Assembly (NCBI RefSeq): GCF_003732425.1 | Contig: NZ_MOBX01000001.1 | Location: 211,402-275,401 of the forward strand | Origin: Pseudomonas fluorescens | GTDB lineage: Bacteria; Pseudomonadota; Gammaproteobacteria; Pseudomonadales; Pseudomonadaceae | Reading direction: 5' to 3' | Length of the DNA stretch: 64,000 bases | Shown here: positions 11,053 through 19,860 of the stretch, one piece after another | How the letters are laid out: every line of letters begins with the position of its first letter | How positions within the stretch are numbered: the stretch's first letter is position 1 | Translations under genes and position numbers: made by a program | The notes under the pieces: model-generated | The model's input: only the letters and a program-made list of their open reading frames with translations | Told to the model about the DNA's origin: nothing | Databases searched by the model: none

Positions 11053-11140
11053 GTGGGAGCGAGCCTGCTCGCGAAAGCGGACTGTCAGTCAAATCAGTGC
11101 TGACTGATACACCGCATTCGCGAGCCGGCTCGCTCCCACA
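11053..11140. repeat. REP pair, family A (GTGGGAGCGAGCCTGCTCGCG)
   Basis: Two inverted copies of a unit starting GTGGGAGCGAGCCTGCTC enclose about 40 bp between dxs and btuB. The same unit recurs at 23433, 28323, 44572 and 47864. It fits the dispersed REP/BIME elements of fluorescent pseudomonads that are mobilised by RAYT transposases; no RAYT gene lies in the window. It fills most of the gap before btuB, leaving no space for a cobalamin riboswitch. Confidence 0.88.
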
Positions 11141-11179
11141 TTTGATTTGTGTACGTCAGAAATACCCAACGGACCACCG

Positions 11180-13063
11180 ATGAACCTCTCGCGCCTCGCC
11201 CTGCCCTTCCTCTTGCTGCCAACCGCCAGCGCCCTCGCCGACACCTTCGAACGCGACCAAGCCCTGAAGCTGCCCGACACGCTGATCAGCGCCAACCGCC
11301 AGGTCGAAGCCCGCAACGACAGCAGCGCCGCCAACACCGTGTTCACCCGCGAAGACATCGAGCGCCTGCAACCGAGCGACGGGCCTGATCTGCTGCGCCG
11401 CGTCCCAGGCGTGCAAGTGGCGCAGGCCGGCGGGCGCGGGAGCCTGCCGGGGATCTACATTCGCGGTACGCAGTCGGCGCAGAGTCTGGTGTTGGTCGAT
11501 GGCCAGCGCATCGGCAGTTCCACTTCCGGCGACAGCAACCTGCAGCATCTGAACATCGAGCAGATCGAACGGGTGGAAGTGCTGCGCGGTTCGCGTTCGG
11601 TGATTTACGGCAGCGATGCGATTGGCGGGGTGATTCAGATTTTCACCCGGCGCGGCACCGAGCAAGGTTTGCAGCCACGGATGCACGTCGGTTTCGGCAG
11701 CAACCAGACTTGGGAGCGCAGCCTCGGCTTGTCCGGCGGCGATGAGAAAACCCGCTTCAATCTTGGCGCCAGCCTCGATGAAACCGCCGGGATAGACCGA
11801 ACTCACGAGTCGTACTCCAGCGACAGCGATCACGATGCCTACCGCAATAAATCCGTCAGCCTGAGCCTCAGCCATGCGCTGACCGATGACATCGAAATCG
11901 GCGCCAATCTGCTGGATAACCGGGGCAAGAACGAGTTCGACAACCCGTTCGGCCGCTTCGACATGAACACGTTCGAATCAGTCCAACAGCAGCCGTACAG
12001 CGACTTCAATGTCAGCAGCGTCAGCAGCTATGTCGATGCACGGGTCAACGAAGCCTGGAAAACCCGCGTCGAATTCGGCCACACCGAGAACCGCGAGAAG
12101 AGCCTCGACAAGCTCAGCGACGAACGCACGGTGTTCAATACTTACCGCGACTCGCTGAACTGGCAGAACGACCTGACACTGGACGCGCGCAACAGCCTGA
12201 TCCTCGGCGGCGACTGGTACGAAGACCGGGTCAATAGCAGCACCGCATTCGACGAAGACAGCCGCTGGAACCGCGCCGCATTCATCCAGCACCGTTATCA
12301 GGCCGACAGTTTCTCCACGGAGCTGGGCTTGCGCCATGACGACAACCAACAGTTTGGCGGCCAGAACACCTGGAGCGGCACGTTCACCCTGCCACTGAAC
12401 CCGGACAATGATCTGTTGCTGAGTTACAGCGAAGGCTTCCGCGCGCCGACCTTCAACGACTTGTACTACCCGGACTTCAGCAACCCGGATTTGAAACCGG
12501 AAACTTCGAAAAGCTACGAGCTGCAGTGGCGCAGTCAGTTGACTGATAGCAGCCGTCTGGAGGCGTCGATCTATCGTACGGACCTGCAAGACGCGATCAT
12601 CTTCGGCAGTAACTCACGCCCGGAGAACGTCGCTTCGGCGCGAATCAACGGTTTTGAAGCAGCGTTGAAGCAGGAACTGTTCGGCTGGCAGAGCAATCTT
12701 GGCGTTTCGATCATCGATCCGCGTGATCGCGATACCGGGCACACCCTGGCCCGGCGCGCGCGGCGTACGTTGAGTTGGGATCTCGATCGTCAGTTTGACC
12801 AGGTCAGCCTCGGCGCCAGTTGGCAGGCGGTCAGCAGCAGTTATGACGACCTGAACAATGAGCAGCCGTTGGCTGGCTATGCGCTGTTCGGCTTGCGCAG
12901 CAGTTGGGCGCTGAACCGCGAGATCAAGCTGGATCTGAAGGTCGATAACGTTTTCGACAAAGGCTACAGCCGGGCGAATTACAGCTATGACGGCAGCCAG
13001 TATGGGTATCGCGAGGAAGGTCGAGTGTGGATGTTTGGGGTGACCTGGACCCCGCAACTCTGA
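11180..13063 (+). CDS. btuB: TonB-dependent outer-membrane receptor, BtuB-like
   Basis: A 627-residue receptor: signal peptide (LPFLLLPTASALA), a TonB-box-like PDTLISANR soon after cleavage, a plug domain with TREDIERLQ, LLRRVPGVQV, YIRGTQSAQSLVLVDG and YGSDAIGGVIQIFTRRG, then a 22-strand-type barrel. The plug resembles E. coli BtuB closely, so cobalamin or a related corrinoid is the likely ligand. A convergent BtuF-like binding protein lies just downstream, supporting this. I chose the ATG at 11180 because the signal peptide starts there. The protein ends WTPQL rather than in the usual terminal Phe. No B12 riboswitch is seen in the 140 bp upstream, which a REP pair largely occupies. Confidence 0.88.
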   Translation: MNLSRLALPFLLLPTASALADTFERDQALKLPDTLISANRQVEARNDSSAANTVFTREDIERLQPSDGPDLLRRVPGVQVAQAGGRGSLPGIYIRGTQSAQSLVLVDGQRIGSSTSGDSNLQHLNIEQIERVEVLRGSRSVIYGSDAIGGVIQIFTRRGTEQGLQPRMHVGFGSNQTWERSLGLSGGDEKTRFNLGASLDETAGIDRTHESYSSDSDHDAYRNKSVSLSLSHALTDDIEIGANLLDNRGKNEFDNPFGRFDMNTFESVQQQPYSDFNVSSVSSYVDARVNEAWKTRVEFGHTENREKSLDKLSDERTVFNTYRDSLNWQNDLTLDARNSLILGGDWYEDRVNSSTAFDEDSRWNRAAFIQHRYQADSFSTELGLRHDDNQQFGGQNTWSGTFTLPLNPDNDLLLSYSEGFRAPTFNDLYYPDFSNPDLKPETSKSYELQWRSQLTDSSRLEASIYRTDLQDAIIFGSNSRPENVASARINGFEAALKQELFGWQSNLGVSIIDPRDRDTGHTLARRARRTLSWDLDRQFDQVSLGASWQAVSSSYDDLNNEQPLAGYALFGLRSSWALNREIKLDLKVDNVFDKGYSRANYSYDGSQYGYREEGRVWMFGVTWTPQL

Positions 13064-13082
13064 CGATTAGCCTCAATCAACT

Positions 13083-13213
13083 GTGGCGAGGGAGCTTGCT
13101 CCCGCTCGGCTGCGCAGCAGTCGCAAACCGACCTGCGCGATACAAAAGTAGAATTGAATCGACAGGATTTGGGGCCGCTTCGCAGCCCAGCGGGAGCAAG
13201 CTCCCTCGCCACA
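13083..13213. repeat. REP pair, family B (GTGGCGAGGGAGCTTGCTCC)
   Basis: Inverted copies of a unit starting GTGGCGAGGGAGCTTGCTCC lie between the convergent btuB and btuF-like genes. The unit recurs at 18627, 31350 and 35823. In a convergent gap it could act as a bidirectional transcription stop or mRNA stabiliser, as proposed for REPs; that role is inference here. Confidence 0.88.
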
Positions 13214-13215
13214 AG

Positions 13216-14016
13216 TTATCGGTGCGGCTGGATGACTTGGCAGAGCTTGGCGGTGGCATCGATCATTTGGCCGCTTGGGCGCTCAAGGCCTTTGTCGGTG
13301 ACCAACAGTAATGTCCCCTGCTTCACCGCTGCTACTTGAGGCCAGGCCTTCCACGCATTCAACTGCGCCTGATCACTCGCCAGAATCACCTCTGGATCGC
13401 GCTGCAACACCGCCTCAATACTCACCTGAGGCGCCGGCAGACTCAGGTCGCCGAACACATTACGCGCCCCGCACACCTCCAGCGCATCGCTGATGATCTG
13501 CCCGCCCCCCACGGTGTACAACGGCTTGTCCCAAACCTGATAGAACACCCGCAACGGCGTATCGCGGCGATAGCGCTGGCGTAGCTCAGCGAGTTGTTGG
13601 CGCAGTCCGGTCGCTCGCGCTACCCCACGCTCCGGCCGCCCCAACTGCGCGGCAATGGCTTCAATCTGGGTAGTGAGTTGTTCAAGGGAATGCGGTTCGG
13701 CGACGAAGGTCGGGATGCCCAGGCGCTTGAGCTGGTCACGCTGCGCCGGGCCGACACTGCCGGGCCAGAGCAACAACAAATCAGGCTTGAGGCTCAGTAA
13801 CCGCTCCATATCGAGCTGGCCATAGCGGCCGACAGAGGGAACGTTGGCAATTTCAACAGGACGCTCACCGGCATCAAGCACACCGACCAACAGATCAGCC
13901 GAATCCAGCTCAACGACAATTTCAGAAAGCGACGGCGCGAGGCTGACAACCCGCAGTTGCGCCAGCGCAGGACCACTGACGGCCAGCAACAGCAGCGCCA
14001 GCCAGAGACGACGCAT
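13216..14016 (-). CDS. Periplasmic cobalamin-binding protein, BtuF-like
   Basis: A 266-residue class III binding protein with a signal peptide (LWLALLLLAVSGPALA) followed by RVVSLAPSLSEIVVELDS, which is the typical N-lobe start of BtuF and helical-backbone metal-binding relatives. SVGRYGQLDMERLLSLKPDLL and PLYTVGGGQIISDALEVCGARNVF are further hallmarks. It should deliver corrinoid, or possibly a siderophore or heme, to an inner-membrane ABC importer; no btuC or btuD is nearby. The convergent BtuB-like receptor supports the corrinoid reading. Its ATG shares one base with the stop of the upstream membrane-protein gene (TGATG), so it is co-translated with that gene and ribA. Confidence 0.8.
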   Translation of the reverse strand: MRRLWLALLLLAVSGPALAQLRVVSLAPSLSEIVVELDSADLLVGVLDAGERPVEIANVPSVGRYGQLDMERLLSLKPDLLLLWPGSVGPAQRDQLKRLGIPTFVAEPHSLEQLTTQIEAIAAQLGRPERGVARATGLRQQLAELRQRYRRDTPLRVFYQVWDKPLYTVGGGQIISDALEVCGARNVFGDLSLPAPQVSIEAVLQRDPEVILASDQAQLNAWKAWPQVAAVKQGTLLLVTDKGLERPSGQMIDATAKLCQVIQPHR

Positions 14017-14435
14017 CAGCCGAGTTGACGCGGGATACGGTAGAGATAAAACAGCACCGCCGTGGACAGTGCCAGCAGCATCAACGGTACGGCTTCAAGA
14101 CCGACAAACACCGCCAGTGCACCGATCCACGCCGGCAAGGCTGCCGCAAGAAAAGCCGCACGACGGCGTGCTGCGAGGGCAATCCACGCGGCCGGTTCAT
14201 CCGGAGTATCGAGGGCTTTTTGCGTAGCGATCAGTGCATGTTTGTAACGGCCGAAGAACTTAAGGCTGACAAACATCGATGCCACGCCGGCAATAAAGAA
14301 CGGCATCGCCAGCACCGGCAGAAGTCCTTCGCCCTGACCGAACAACGCGTTGAGTACGAACAGCGGCAACAGCGCCAGCGCCAGGTATTTCCACCAGTCG
14401 ACCGACAACCGGCGCCGCACCTGACCCCGCGTCAC
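14016..14435 (-). CDS. Small conserved membrane protein, function unknown
   Basis: A 139-residue protein with a basic N-terminus ([10 protein letters not shown]) and about four hydrophobic segments: [53 protein letters not shown] and [16 protein letters not shown] do not recognise a family. It begins with GTG overlapping the ribA stop (GTGA) and ends one base inside the BtuF-like start codon, so it is translationally linked to both. This position between ribA and a corrinoid-binding protein is conserved in P. aeruginosa as I recall, but gives no function. Confidence 0.8.
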   Translation of the reverse strand: MTRGQVRRRLSVDWWKYLALALLPLFVLNALFGQGEGLLPVLAMPFFIAGVASMFVSLKFFGRYKHALIATQKALDTPDEPAAWIALAARRRAAFLAAALPAWIGALAVFVGLEAVPLMLLALSTAVLFYLYRIPRQLG

Positions 14436-15049
14436 GCGCGATCGACCTCGCCCTGATGCTCGTTGCCCATCATGTGGTCGAGCTTGCTGGCCTTGGTCGC
14501 CAGATACAGTTTGTTGTGCGGGTTGTGGCCGGTGTGCAGCGGCACGCGCTCGGCGACGGTGATGCCCATGTCGGTCAAGGCTTTGACCTTGCGCGGGTTG
14601 TTGGTCATCAGGCGCAGGGATTTCACGCCCAGATGCTCAAGCATCGGCAGGCACATGGCGTAATCACGCTGGTCAGCAGCAAAGCCCAGACGTTCGTTGG
14701 CTTCAACGGTATCGGCGCCGCCATCTTGCAGCTCGTAGGCGCGGATCTTGTTCAGCAGGCCGATGCCACGACCTTCCTGACGCAGGTATAGCAACACGCC
14801 ACGACCTTCACGGGCGATGGCCTTCAGCGCGCCTTCCAGTTGCGAGCCGCAGTCGCAGCGCTGGCTGAACAAGGCGTCGCCAGTCAGGCATTCGGAGTGC
14901 AACCGGCCGAGTACCGGGGCACCGTCGGCAATTTCACCCAGGCTCAGCACAACGTGCTCGCGGCCGGTGGCTTCATCGAGAAAACCGTGCATGGTGAATT
15001 GCGCAAAAGGCGTTGGCAGCTTGGAAGCGGCGACAAAGACGACAGGCAC
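14432..15049 (-). CDS. ribA: GTP cyclohydrolase II
   Basis: A 205-residue stand-alone RibA. The zinc-binding cysteines appear as [19 protein letters not shown] and the catalytic region as [20 protein letters not shown], all intact. The enzyme opens GTP to give the pyrimidine precursor of riboflavin, releasing formate and pyrophosphate. This matters because the RibA-like half of the RibBA protein encoded at 18753-19844 lacks these residues, so this gene probably carries the whole activity. It is first of a three-gene minus-strand unit with the membrane protein and the BtuF-like protein. No FMN riboswitch was recognised in the 15050-15185 leader region. Confidence 0.97.
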   Translation of the reverse strand: MPVVFVAASKLPTPFAQFTMHGFLDEATGREHVVLSLGEIADGAPVLGRLHSECLTGDALFSQRCDCGSQLEGALKAIAREGRGVLLYLRQEGRGIGLLNKIRAYELQDGGADTVEANERLGFAADQRDYAMCLPMLEHLGVKSLRLMTNNPRKVKALTDMGITVAERVPLHTGHNPHNKLYLATKASKLDHMMGNEHQGEVDRA

Positions 15050-15185
15050 CGGTGTGCTCCTGATCTAAAGAGTCTGAAAATTCGCAGGCCGGCATTGTAA
15101 CAGCAGCTTCCTACCGGCGCTTAGGCTGAATTATCGGGCATAACGATCAAAAAGTTTGATAACAACCCGGTCGACATGGATCCAT

Positions 15186-15275
15186 GTAGGAGCTGTCGAG
15201 TGAAACGAGGCTGCGATCTTTTGATCCGGCTTTTAGGATCAAGATCAAAAGATCGCAGCGTGCCGCAGCTCCTAC
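15186..15275. repeat. REP pair, family C (GTAGGAGCTG...CTGCGATCTTTTGATC)
   Basis: Inverted arms starting GTAGGAGCTG and ending CTGCGATCTTTTGATC face each other across a short centre. The family recurs at 24471, 25668 and 42440. Here the left edge in minus-strand sense (CCCCTGTAGGAGC) supplies the TAG stop codon of the solute-binding protein gene at 15272, so the element has been built into the end of a coding sequence. Confidence 0.85.
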
Positions 15276-16024
15276 AGGGGATTCGTCGCGCCGGTAGTGA
15301 ACGGATACGGCTGCTTCCACTTCTCGAAGATCGGCTTCAACTCGCCGCTCTTCACCAACTGCGCCATACGCTGGTCATACAGCGCCATCAGCGCTCGCGC
15401 CTGTGGCGTGTCGGCAAACCCGAGAAACAGCGGCAGCTCGGCCAAGTGTGAATAGCGATACTGCGCCGGATCGACTGCGGTTTTCACCACGGCTTCAATC
15501 TCGGTCAGCGCATCGATGTAGTAATCCGCCCGCCCCTGCTTGAGCATCGACAGAATCCCGGTACGGCGCTCGATCTGGTTGTAGCGTTTGATGTTGGGCA
15601 GGTAGTTTTCATAGCGATAACCGCGCACCCAAGCCAGGCGATACTTGCCCAGCGTCGCCTGGGTGGGCGAAGGATTGCTCGCCAGACCCAACGCATAGAT
15701 GTGGTCGGAATCGAAATTCCAGTGCGGGTACAAGATCTGCTCGGCTTCGTCGCGGTAGGAGCCAACCAGCGCGTCGACTTCCTTCAACTGCACCAGCCCG
15801 ACCGAACGGGTGTAAGGCACGCTGCGGATATCCAGCTTGACCCCGGCCGGTTCGAACACCTTGCGCAACACGTCCCAACCCAGGCCATGGCCGTCGGCAG
15901 CGGTGTAGTCTTCCCAGTCTTCGCTGGCCAGATGGATGACCGCTGGCGTCGGCGCAGCTTCCTGCGCACCGGCCACGGTGCTCAGCAAAGCCAAAACCAC
16001 TAGCGCCAACCAGCGTCGAGCCAT
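15272..16024 (-). CDS. Periplasmic solute-binding protein, family 3 (amino-acid type)
   Basis: A 250-residue protein with a signal peptide (WLALVVLALLSTVAGAQ) and an SBP_bac_3 fold, as seen from GLGWDVLRKVFEPAGV, LVQLKEVDALVGSYRDE and ELKPIFEKWKQPYPF near the end. The start at 16024 is preferred because GAGGGGA lies about seven bases before it and the signal peptide follows directly. It stands alone, without permease or ATPase genes, as is common for the sensor-like or orphan family 3 proteins of Pseudomonas. The ligand cannot be deduced. Its stop codon lies inside the adjacent REP element. It is downstream of pgpA in the same direction. Confidence 0.85.
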   Translation of the reverse strand: MARRWLALVVLALLSTVAGAQEAAPTPAVIHLASEDWEDYTAADGHGLGWDVLRKVFEPAGVKLDIRSVPYTRSVGLVQLKEVDALVGSYRDEAEQILYPHWNFDSDHIYALGLASNPSPTQATLGKYRLAWVRGYRYENYLPNIKRYNQIERRTGILSMLKQGRADYYIDALTEIEAVVKTAVDPAQYRYSHLAELPLFLGFADTPQARALMALYDQRMAQLVKSGELKPIFEKWKQPYPFTTGATNPL

Positions 16025-16061
16025 CCCTAGTCCCCTCACTTGCCCCTGACATCCCTTGGAA

Positions 16062-16565
16062 TCAGGCGAAAATCCACACCAGACCCTGCATCGCCAGCCA
16101 GGCAAACACCCCCGCCAGCACGTCATCGAGCATGATGCCGACGCCGCCATGCACATGCCGGTCGATCCAGCGGATCGGCCATGGCTTGAGAATGTCGAAG
16201 AAACGGAACACCAGAAAACCCGCGAGCAACCAGTACCAGCCTTCCGGCACCAGCCACAGGGTAATCCACATCCCGACCATCTCGTCCCAAACGATGCCCT
16301 CGTGGTCATGGACCCGCAGATCGTCGGCGACTTTGCCGCAGAGCCAGAAGCCGAACAGCATGGTGATCCCGAGCATCAGCCAGTAACCCCAGTCGGGCAA
16401 CATCTGCCACAACGGGATAAAGGGTAGCGCAACTAACGAACCCCACGTGCCCGGGGCTTTCGGCAAGGTGCCGGAACCAAAACCGAACGCGAGAAAATGC
16501 CAGGGATTGCGCCAGACCGACGGCGGAACGAATTCGGCCGGAACCTGTTTCGGGTGATCTGTCAC
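16062..16565 (-). CDS. pgpA: Phosphatidylglycerophosphatase A
   Basis: A 167-residue membrane protein with GSGTLPKAPGTWGSLVALP near the N-terminus and VADDLRVHDHEGIVWDEMVG in the middle, both characteristic of PgpA. It removes the phosphate from phosphatidylglycerophosphate at the inner membrane to give phosphatidylglycerol, a substrate of cardiolipin synthases such as the ClsB homologue encoded at 40172. It starts with GTG overlapping the thiL stop by four bases, so thiL and pgpA are translationally coupled. The length is typical. Confidence 0.96.
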   Translation of the reverse strand: MTDHPKQVPAEFVPPSVWRNPWHFLAFGFGSGTLPKAPGTWGSLVALPFIPLWQMLPDWGYWLMLGITMLFGFWLCGKVADDLRVHDHEGIVWDEMVGMWITLWLVPEGWYWLLAGFLVFRFFDILKPWPIRWIDRHVHGGVGIMLDDVLAGVFAWLAMQGLVWIFA

Positions 16566-17527
16566 GGTGTCTCCTGAAAATGTTGATAGCCCCGGATTTG
16601 CGGGGTGATGTCGTGCCCTTCGCGATCCAGCAGGACCACGCCCTGACCTTCTGACACACGACCGATCACGTGGATCGGCCAGCCATTGGCCAGCAGCGCC
16701 GGCAACTCGACGGACGGCAGAGTGAAGGCCAACACGTAATCATCGCCACCGCTCAGCGCAGCACGCTCGGCGCCGCGCTGACCGAGAAACGCCACTAATG
16801 CATCCGACAGCGGTACGCGCTCGCGTTCAATCTCAAGTCGCACCTTTGAGGCCAGCGCGATATGGCCGCAGTCGGCGAGCAAGCCATCGGAGATATCCAG
16901 TGCCGACGTGGCTTTGCCACGCAAAGCCTGGCCGAGGGCGAGTTGCGGTTGTGGCGACCAGTAATGATCGAGCAGCGGTTGGGCGATATTCGCCTCGGCG
17001 TCACGTTGACCTAGCACCAGCGGCAAGGCGCCGGCCGCATTGCCCAGTTCACCGCCGACACAGAGCAAGTCGCCAGGTTGCGCACCGCTGCGGGTCAACG
17101 CCTGACCGGCCGGGACACGACCGAACACCGTCACCGTCAGGCTCAACGGGCCGCGCGTGGTATCGCCGCCCACCAGCGCAACGCCACAGTTCTGCGCCAT
17201 GCGGTTCAAACCGCGGGCATAGGCTTGCAGCCAATCGGCGGTCACCGCCGGCACAGTCAGGGCAAGGGTAAAGGCAACGGGCGTGGCACCCATGGCGGCC
17301 AGATCGCTGACCGCAACAGCCAGCGAGCGCTGACCGAGCAGAAACGGATCGCAGGGGTCGGCAAAATGCACACCGGCCACCAGCGTATCGGTGGAGATCG
17401 CCAACTGTTCCCCGGGGGGAACAGCGAGCAAGGCGCAGTCATCGCCGATCCCCAGCGCAACGCCTTCGCCGCCCTGCGCACAAGGCGCGGCGGCGAAGAA
17501 ATTACGGATCAGCTCGAATTCGCCCAT
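16562..17527 (-). CDS. thiL: Thiamine-monophosphate kinase
   Basis: A 321-residue protein of the PurM-like ATPase superfamily. GIGDDCALLAVPPGEQLAISTDTLVAG at the N-terminus (read in pieces: GIGDDCALL, STDTLVAGVHF) and DISDGLLADCGHIA later are the ThiL metal and nucleotide-binding motifs. It phosphorylates thiamine monophosphate to the active diphosphate, the cofactor needed by Dxs in this window. It lies 18 bp after nusB and overlaps pgpA, the usual nusB-thiL-pgpA order. Confidence 0.96.
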   Translation of the reverse strand: MGEFELIRNFFAAAPCAQGGEGVALGIGDDCALLAVPPGEQLAISTDTLVAGVHFADPCDPFLLGQRSLAVAVSDLAAMGATPVAFTLALTVPAVTADWLQAYARGLNRMAQNCGVALVGGDTTRGPLSLTVTVFGRVPAGQALTRSGAQPGDLLCVGGELGNAAGALPLVLGQRDAEANIAQPLLDHYWSPQPQLALGQALRGKATSALDISDGLLADCGHIALASKVRLEIERERVPLSDALVAFLGQRGAERAALSGGDDYVLAFTLPSVELPALLANGWPIHVIGRVSEGQGVVLLDREGHDITPQIRGYQHFQETP

Positions 17528-17545
17528 TGAGGTTTCAAGCGCGTT

Positions 17546-18046
17546 TTAGCGCTTGAACGCCTTCACTTCAGCTTCACGCAGGCGCGGGGCCAGCTTGTCG
17601 AGCACGCCGTTGACGAACTTGTGGCCGTCGGTCGAACCGAAGACTTTTGCCAGTTCGATACCTTCGTTGATCACAACGCGGTACGGCACGTCGACGCGTT
17701 TGAGCAGTTCCCAGGTCGACAGGCGCAGAACGGCCAGTTCAACCGGGTCCAGCTCTTCGATCGCCAGATCCAGGCAAGGCGTCAGGGCGTTGTCGATTTC
17801 GGTCTTGAACTGCGGAACCCCGTGGAGGATTTCGCGGAAGTAGGCACCATCGACATCGGTGAAATCGTTATCAACGCGAAACTGCGCTTCGATCTCGTTC
17901 AGCGATTGCTTGGCCATGTGCCACTGGTACAGCGCCTGAGTCGCGAGCTGACGGGCTTCGCGACGCTTGACGCTTTTCGAGGGCTTGCCGGCATCCGCAG
18001 GTTTCGGATCGCGCGGGTTGAAACGATCGCTTTCGTCGCTAATCAC
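17546..18046 (-). CDS. nusB: Transcription antitermination factor NusB
   Basis: A 166-residue all-helical RNA-binding protein. [20 protein letters not shown] at the N-terminus, [18 protein letters not shown] and [20 protein letters not shown] are standard NusB segments. With NusE (S10) it binds boxA RNA and supports rRNA antitermination. It starts with GTG overlapping the ribH stop (GTGA), as in many bacteria where ribH and nusB are adjacent. About 25 polar residues precede the core, slightly longer than in E. coli. Confidence 0.97.
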   Translation of the reverse strand: MISDESDRFNPRDPKPADAGKPSKSVKRREARQLATQALYQWHMAKQSLNEIEAQFRVDNDFTDVDGAYFREILHGVPQFKTEIDNALTPCLDLAIEELDPVELAVLRLSTWELLKRVDVPYRVVINEGIELAKVFGSTDGHKFVNGVLDKLAPRLREAEVKAFKR

Positions 18047-18519
18047 TTGGCCTCCAACTGCGCCAGCAGGCTGACCATTTCCAGAGCGGACAGGGCAGCT
18101 TCGGCACCTTTGTTACCAGCCTTGGTGCCGGAACGTTCGATGGCTTGCTCGATGGAATCAACGGTCAGGACGCCGAAGGCAACCGGAACGCCAAACTCCA
18201 TGGACACCTGGGCCAGACCCTTGGTGCACTCGCCTGCCACGTATTCGAAGTGCGGAGTACCGCCACGAATGACCGCGCCGAGGGCGATGATGGCTGCGAA
18301 TTCGCCTTTCTGGGCGACTTTCTGCGCAACCAGCGGGATTTCGAAGGCACCAGGTGCGCGGATGATGGTGATGTCGCTTTCGCTCACGCCGTGGCGAATC
18401 AGGGCATCAACTGCACCGCTGACCAGGCTTTCAACAACGAAGCTGTTGAAGCGGCCCACTACCAGAGCGTAGCGGCCTTTGGGGGCGATGAAGGTACCTT
18501 CGATGGTCTTCAGGGTCAT
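18043..18519 (-). CDS. ribH: 6,7-dimethyl-8-ribityllumazine synthase
   Basis: A 158-residue lumazine synthase. [49 protein letters not shown] and [24 protein letters not shown] line the active site and the intersubunit surface of the icosahedral or decameric assembly. It condenses the RibA/RibD-derived diaminouracil with the RibB product 3,4-dihydroxy-2-butanone 4-phosphate. AAGAGAA lies upstream as a ribosome-binding site. A REP pair separates it from ribBA, so it may have partly independent mRNA levels. Confidence 0.97.
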   Translation of the reverse strand: MTLKTIEGTFIAPKGRYALVVGRFNSFVVESLVSGAVDALIRHGVSESDITIIRAPGAFEIPLVAQKVAQKGEFAAIIALGAVIRGGTPHFEYVAGECTKGLAQVSMEFGVPVAFGVLTVDSIEQAIERSGTKAGNKGAEAALSALEMVSLLAQLEAK

Positions 18520-18626
18520 TCGTCAGTTCTCTTAAAGAGCCGGGACGCGTCTCGTACGCATCCCTCAGTGATATTAGCCACGATTTCATGGCCGGAAACA
18601 CCGCATTGCTGCTCGATGACGAACCT

Positions 18627-18715
18627 GTGGCGAGGGAGCTTGCTCCCGCTGGGCAGCGTAGCGGCCCCTTTTGTGGGCGCTGCGCACCCAAGCGGGAGCA
18701 AGCTCCCTCGCCACA
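18627..18715. repeat. REP pair, family B, inside the riboflavin gene cluster
   Basis: Inverted copies of the GTGGCGAGGGAGCTTGCTCC unit lie in the 233-bp gap between ribBA and ribH. The remaining gap sequence (18520-18626 and 18716-18752) shows no gene and no recognisable FMN riboswitch. Position inside a co-directional cluster suggests differential mRNA stability upstream and downstream, which is inference. Confidence 0.85.
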
Positions 18716-18752
18716 ATCGATCTACGTCAACAATGCCGAATTCACCGGGTCA

Positions 18753-19844
18753 TTATTCGGAGGGCACGTATTCTACAACTTCCAGATCGAAACCGGATAT
18801 CGCATTAAATTTCATTGGTGCAGACATCAGGCGCATTTTGCGCACACCGAGGTCACGCAGGATCTGCGAACCGGCACCGACGATGCTGTAGGTGGTCGGT
18901 TTTTTCGGCGCTGCCTGCTCACCGGTTTCACGGATATGTGCCAGCAACACGTCGCCATCGAGCGGGTGACCAAGCAACAACACGACACCGCTGCCCGCCT
19001 CGGCGACCGCAGCCATGGCGGCGCGCAGGCTCCAGCGGCCCGGTTGCTTGACCATCAGCAGGTCGCGCAGCGGATCCATGTTGTGCACGCGAACCAGGGT
19101 CGGCTCTTCAGCGCAAACAGTGCCCAGCGTGAGGGCCATGTGCACGTCGCCTTCCACCGAATCACGATAGGTCACCAGGTTGAATTGGCCCAGTTCGCTG
19201 TCCAGTGGCTGCTCGGCAATCCGCTGAACGGTACGTTCGTGGATCATCCGGTAATGAATCAGGTCGGCGATGGTGCCGATCTTGATGTTGTGTTCAGCGG
19301 CGAACGCTTCCAGCTCAGCGCGACGGGACATGGTGCCATCGTCGTTCATTACTTCGCAGATCACGCCACTTGGCTCGAAACCGGCCATGCGCGCGAGGTC
19401 GCAAGCCGCTTCGGTGTGGCCGGCACGAGCGAGAGTGCCGCCGGCCTGGGCCATCAGCGGGAAAATGTGGCCCGGGCTGACGATGTCTTCAGCCTTGGCG
19501 TCTTTGGCGGCAGCCGCCTGCACGGTGCGCGCACGGTCGGCGGCAGAGATGCCGGTGGTCACGCCTTCGGCGGCTTCGATCGACACGGTGAACTTGGTGC
19601 CGAAACCGGAACCGTTGCGCGGCGCCATCAGCGGCAGCTTCAACAGTTCGCAGCGCTCGCGGCTCATCGGCATGCAGATCAGGCCACGGGCGTGCTTGGC
19701 CATGAAGTTGATGTGCTCGGCCTGGCAGCATTCGGCGGCCATGATCAGGTCGCCTTCGTTCTCGCGGTCTTCGTCATCCATGAGGATGACCATCTTGCCT
19801 TGGCGGATGTCTTCAACCAGTTCTTCGATGCTATTGAGCGCCAC
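18753..19844 (-). CDS. ribBA: 3,4-dihydroxy-2-butanone 4-phosphate synthase with degenerate RibA-like domain
   Basis: A 363-residue protein. The N-terminal half is a complete RibB: MDDEDRENEGDLIMAAE and AGHTEAACDLARMAG provide the acidic metal ligands and the catalytic His. The C-terminal half is RibA-like in layout, but where RibA has the zinc cysteines and the EGRGIGL loop it reads VHNMDPLRDLL and LLGHPLDGDVLL, with no Cys triad, so it cannot be an active GTP cyclohydrolase II. A separate intact ribA lies at 14432. The start is GTG at 19844 with an AAGGGGG site seven bases before it. It follows ribE by 16 bp. Confidence 0.95.
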   Translation of the reverse strand: MALNSIEELVEDIRQGKMVILMDDEDRENEGDLIMAAECCQAEHINFMAKHARGLICMPMSRERCELLKLPLMAPRNGSGFGTKFTVSIEAAEGVTTGISAADRARTVQAAAAKDAKAEDIVSPGHIFPLMAQAGGTLARAGHTEAACDLARMAGFEPSGVICEVMNDDGTMSRRAELEAFAAEHNIKIGTIADLIHYRMIHERTVQRIAEQPLDSELGQFNLVTYRDSVEGDVHMALTLGTVCAEEPTLVRVHNMDPLRDLLMVKQPGRWSLRAAMAAVAEAGSGVVLLLGHPLDGDVLLAHIRETGEQAAPKKPTTYSIVGAGSQILRDLGVRKMRLMSAPMKFNAISGFDLEVVEYVPSE

Positions 19845-19860
19845 AAGGCACCCCCTTCAG

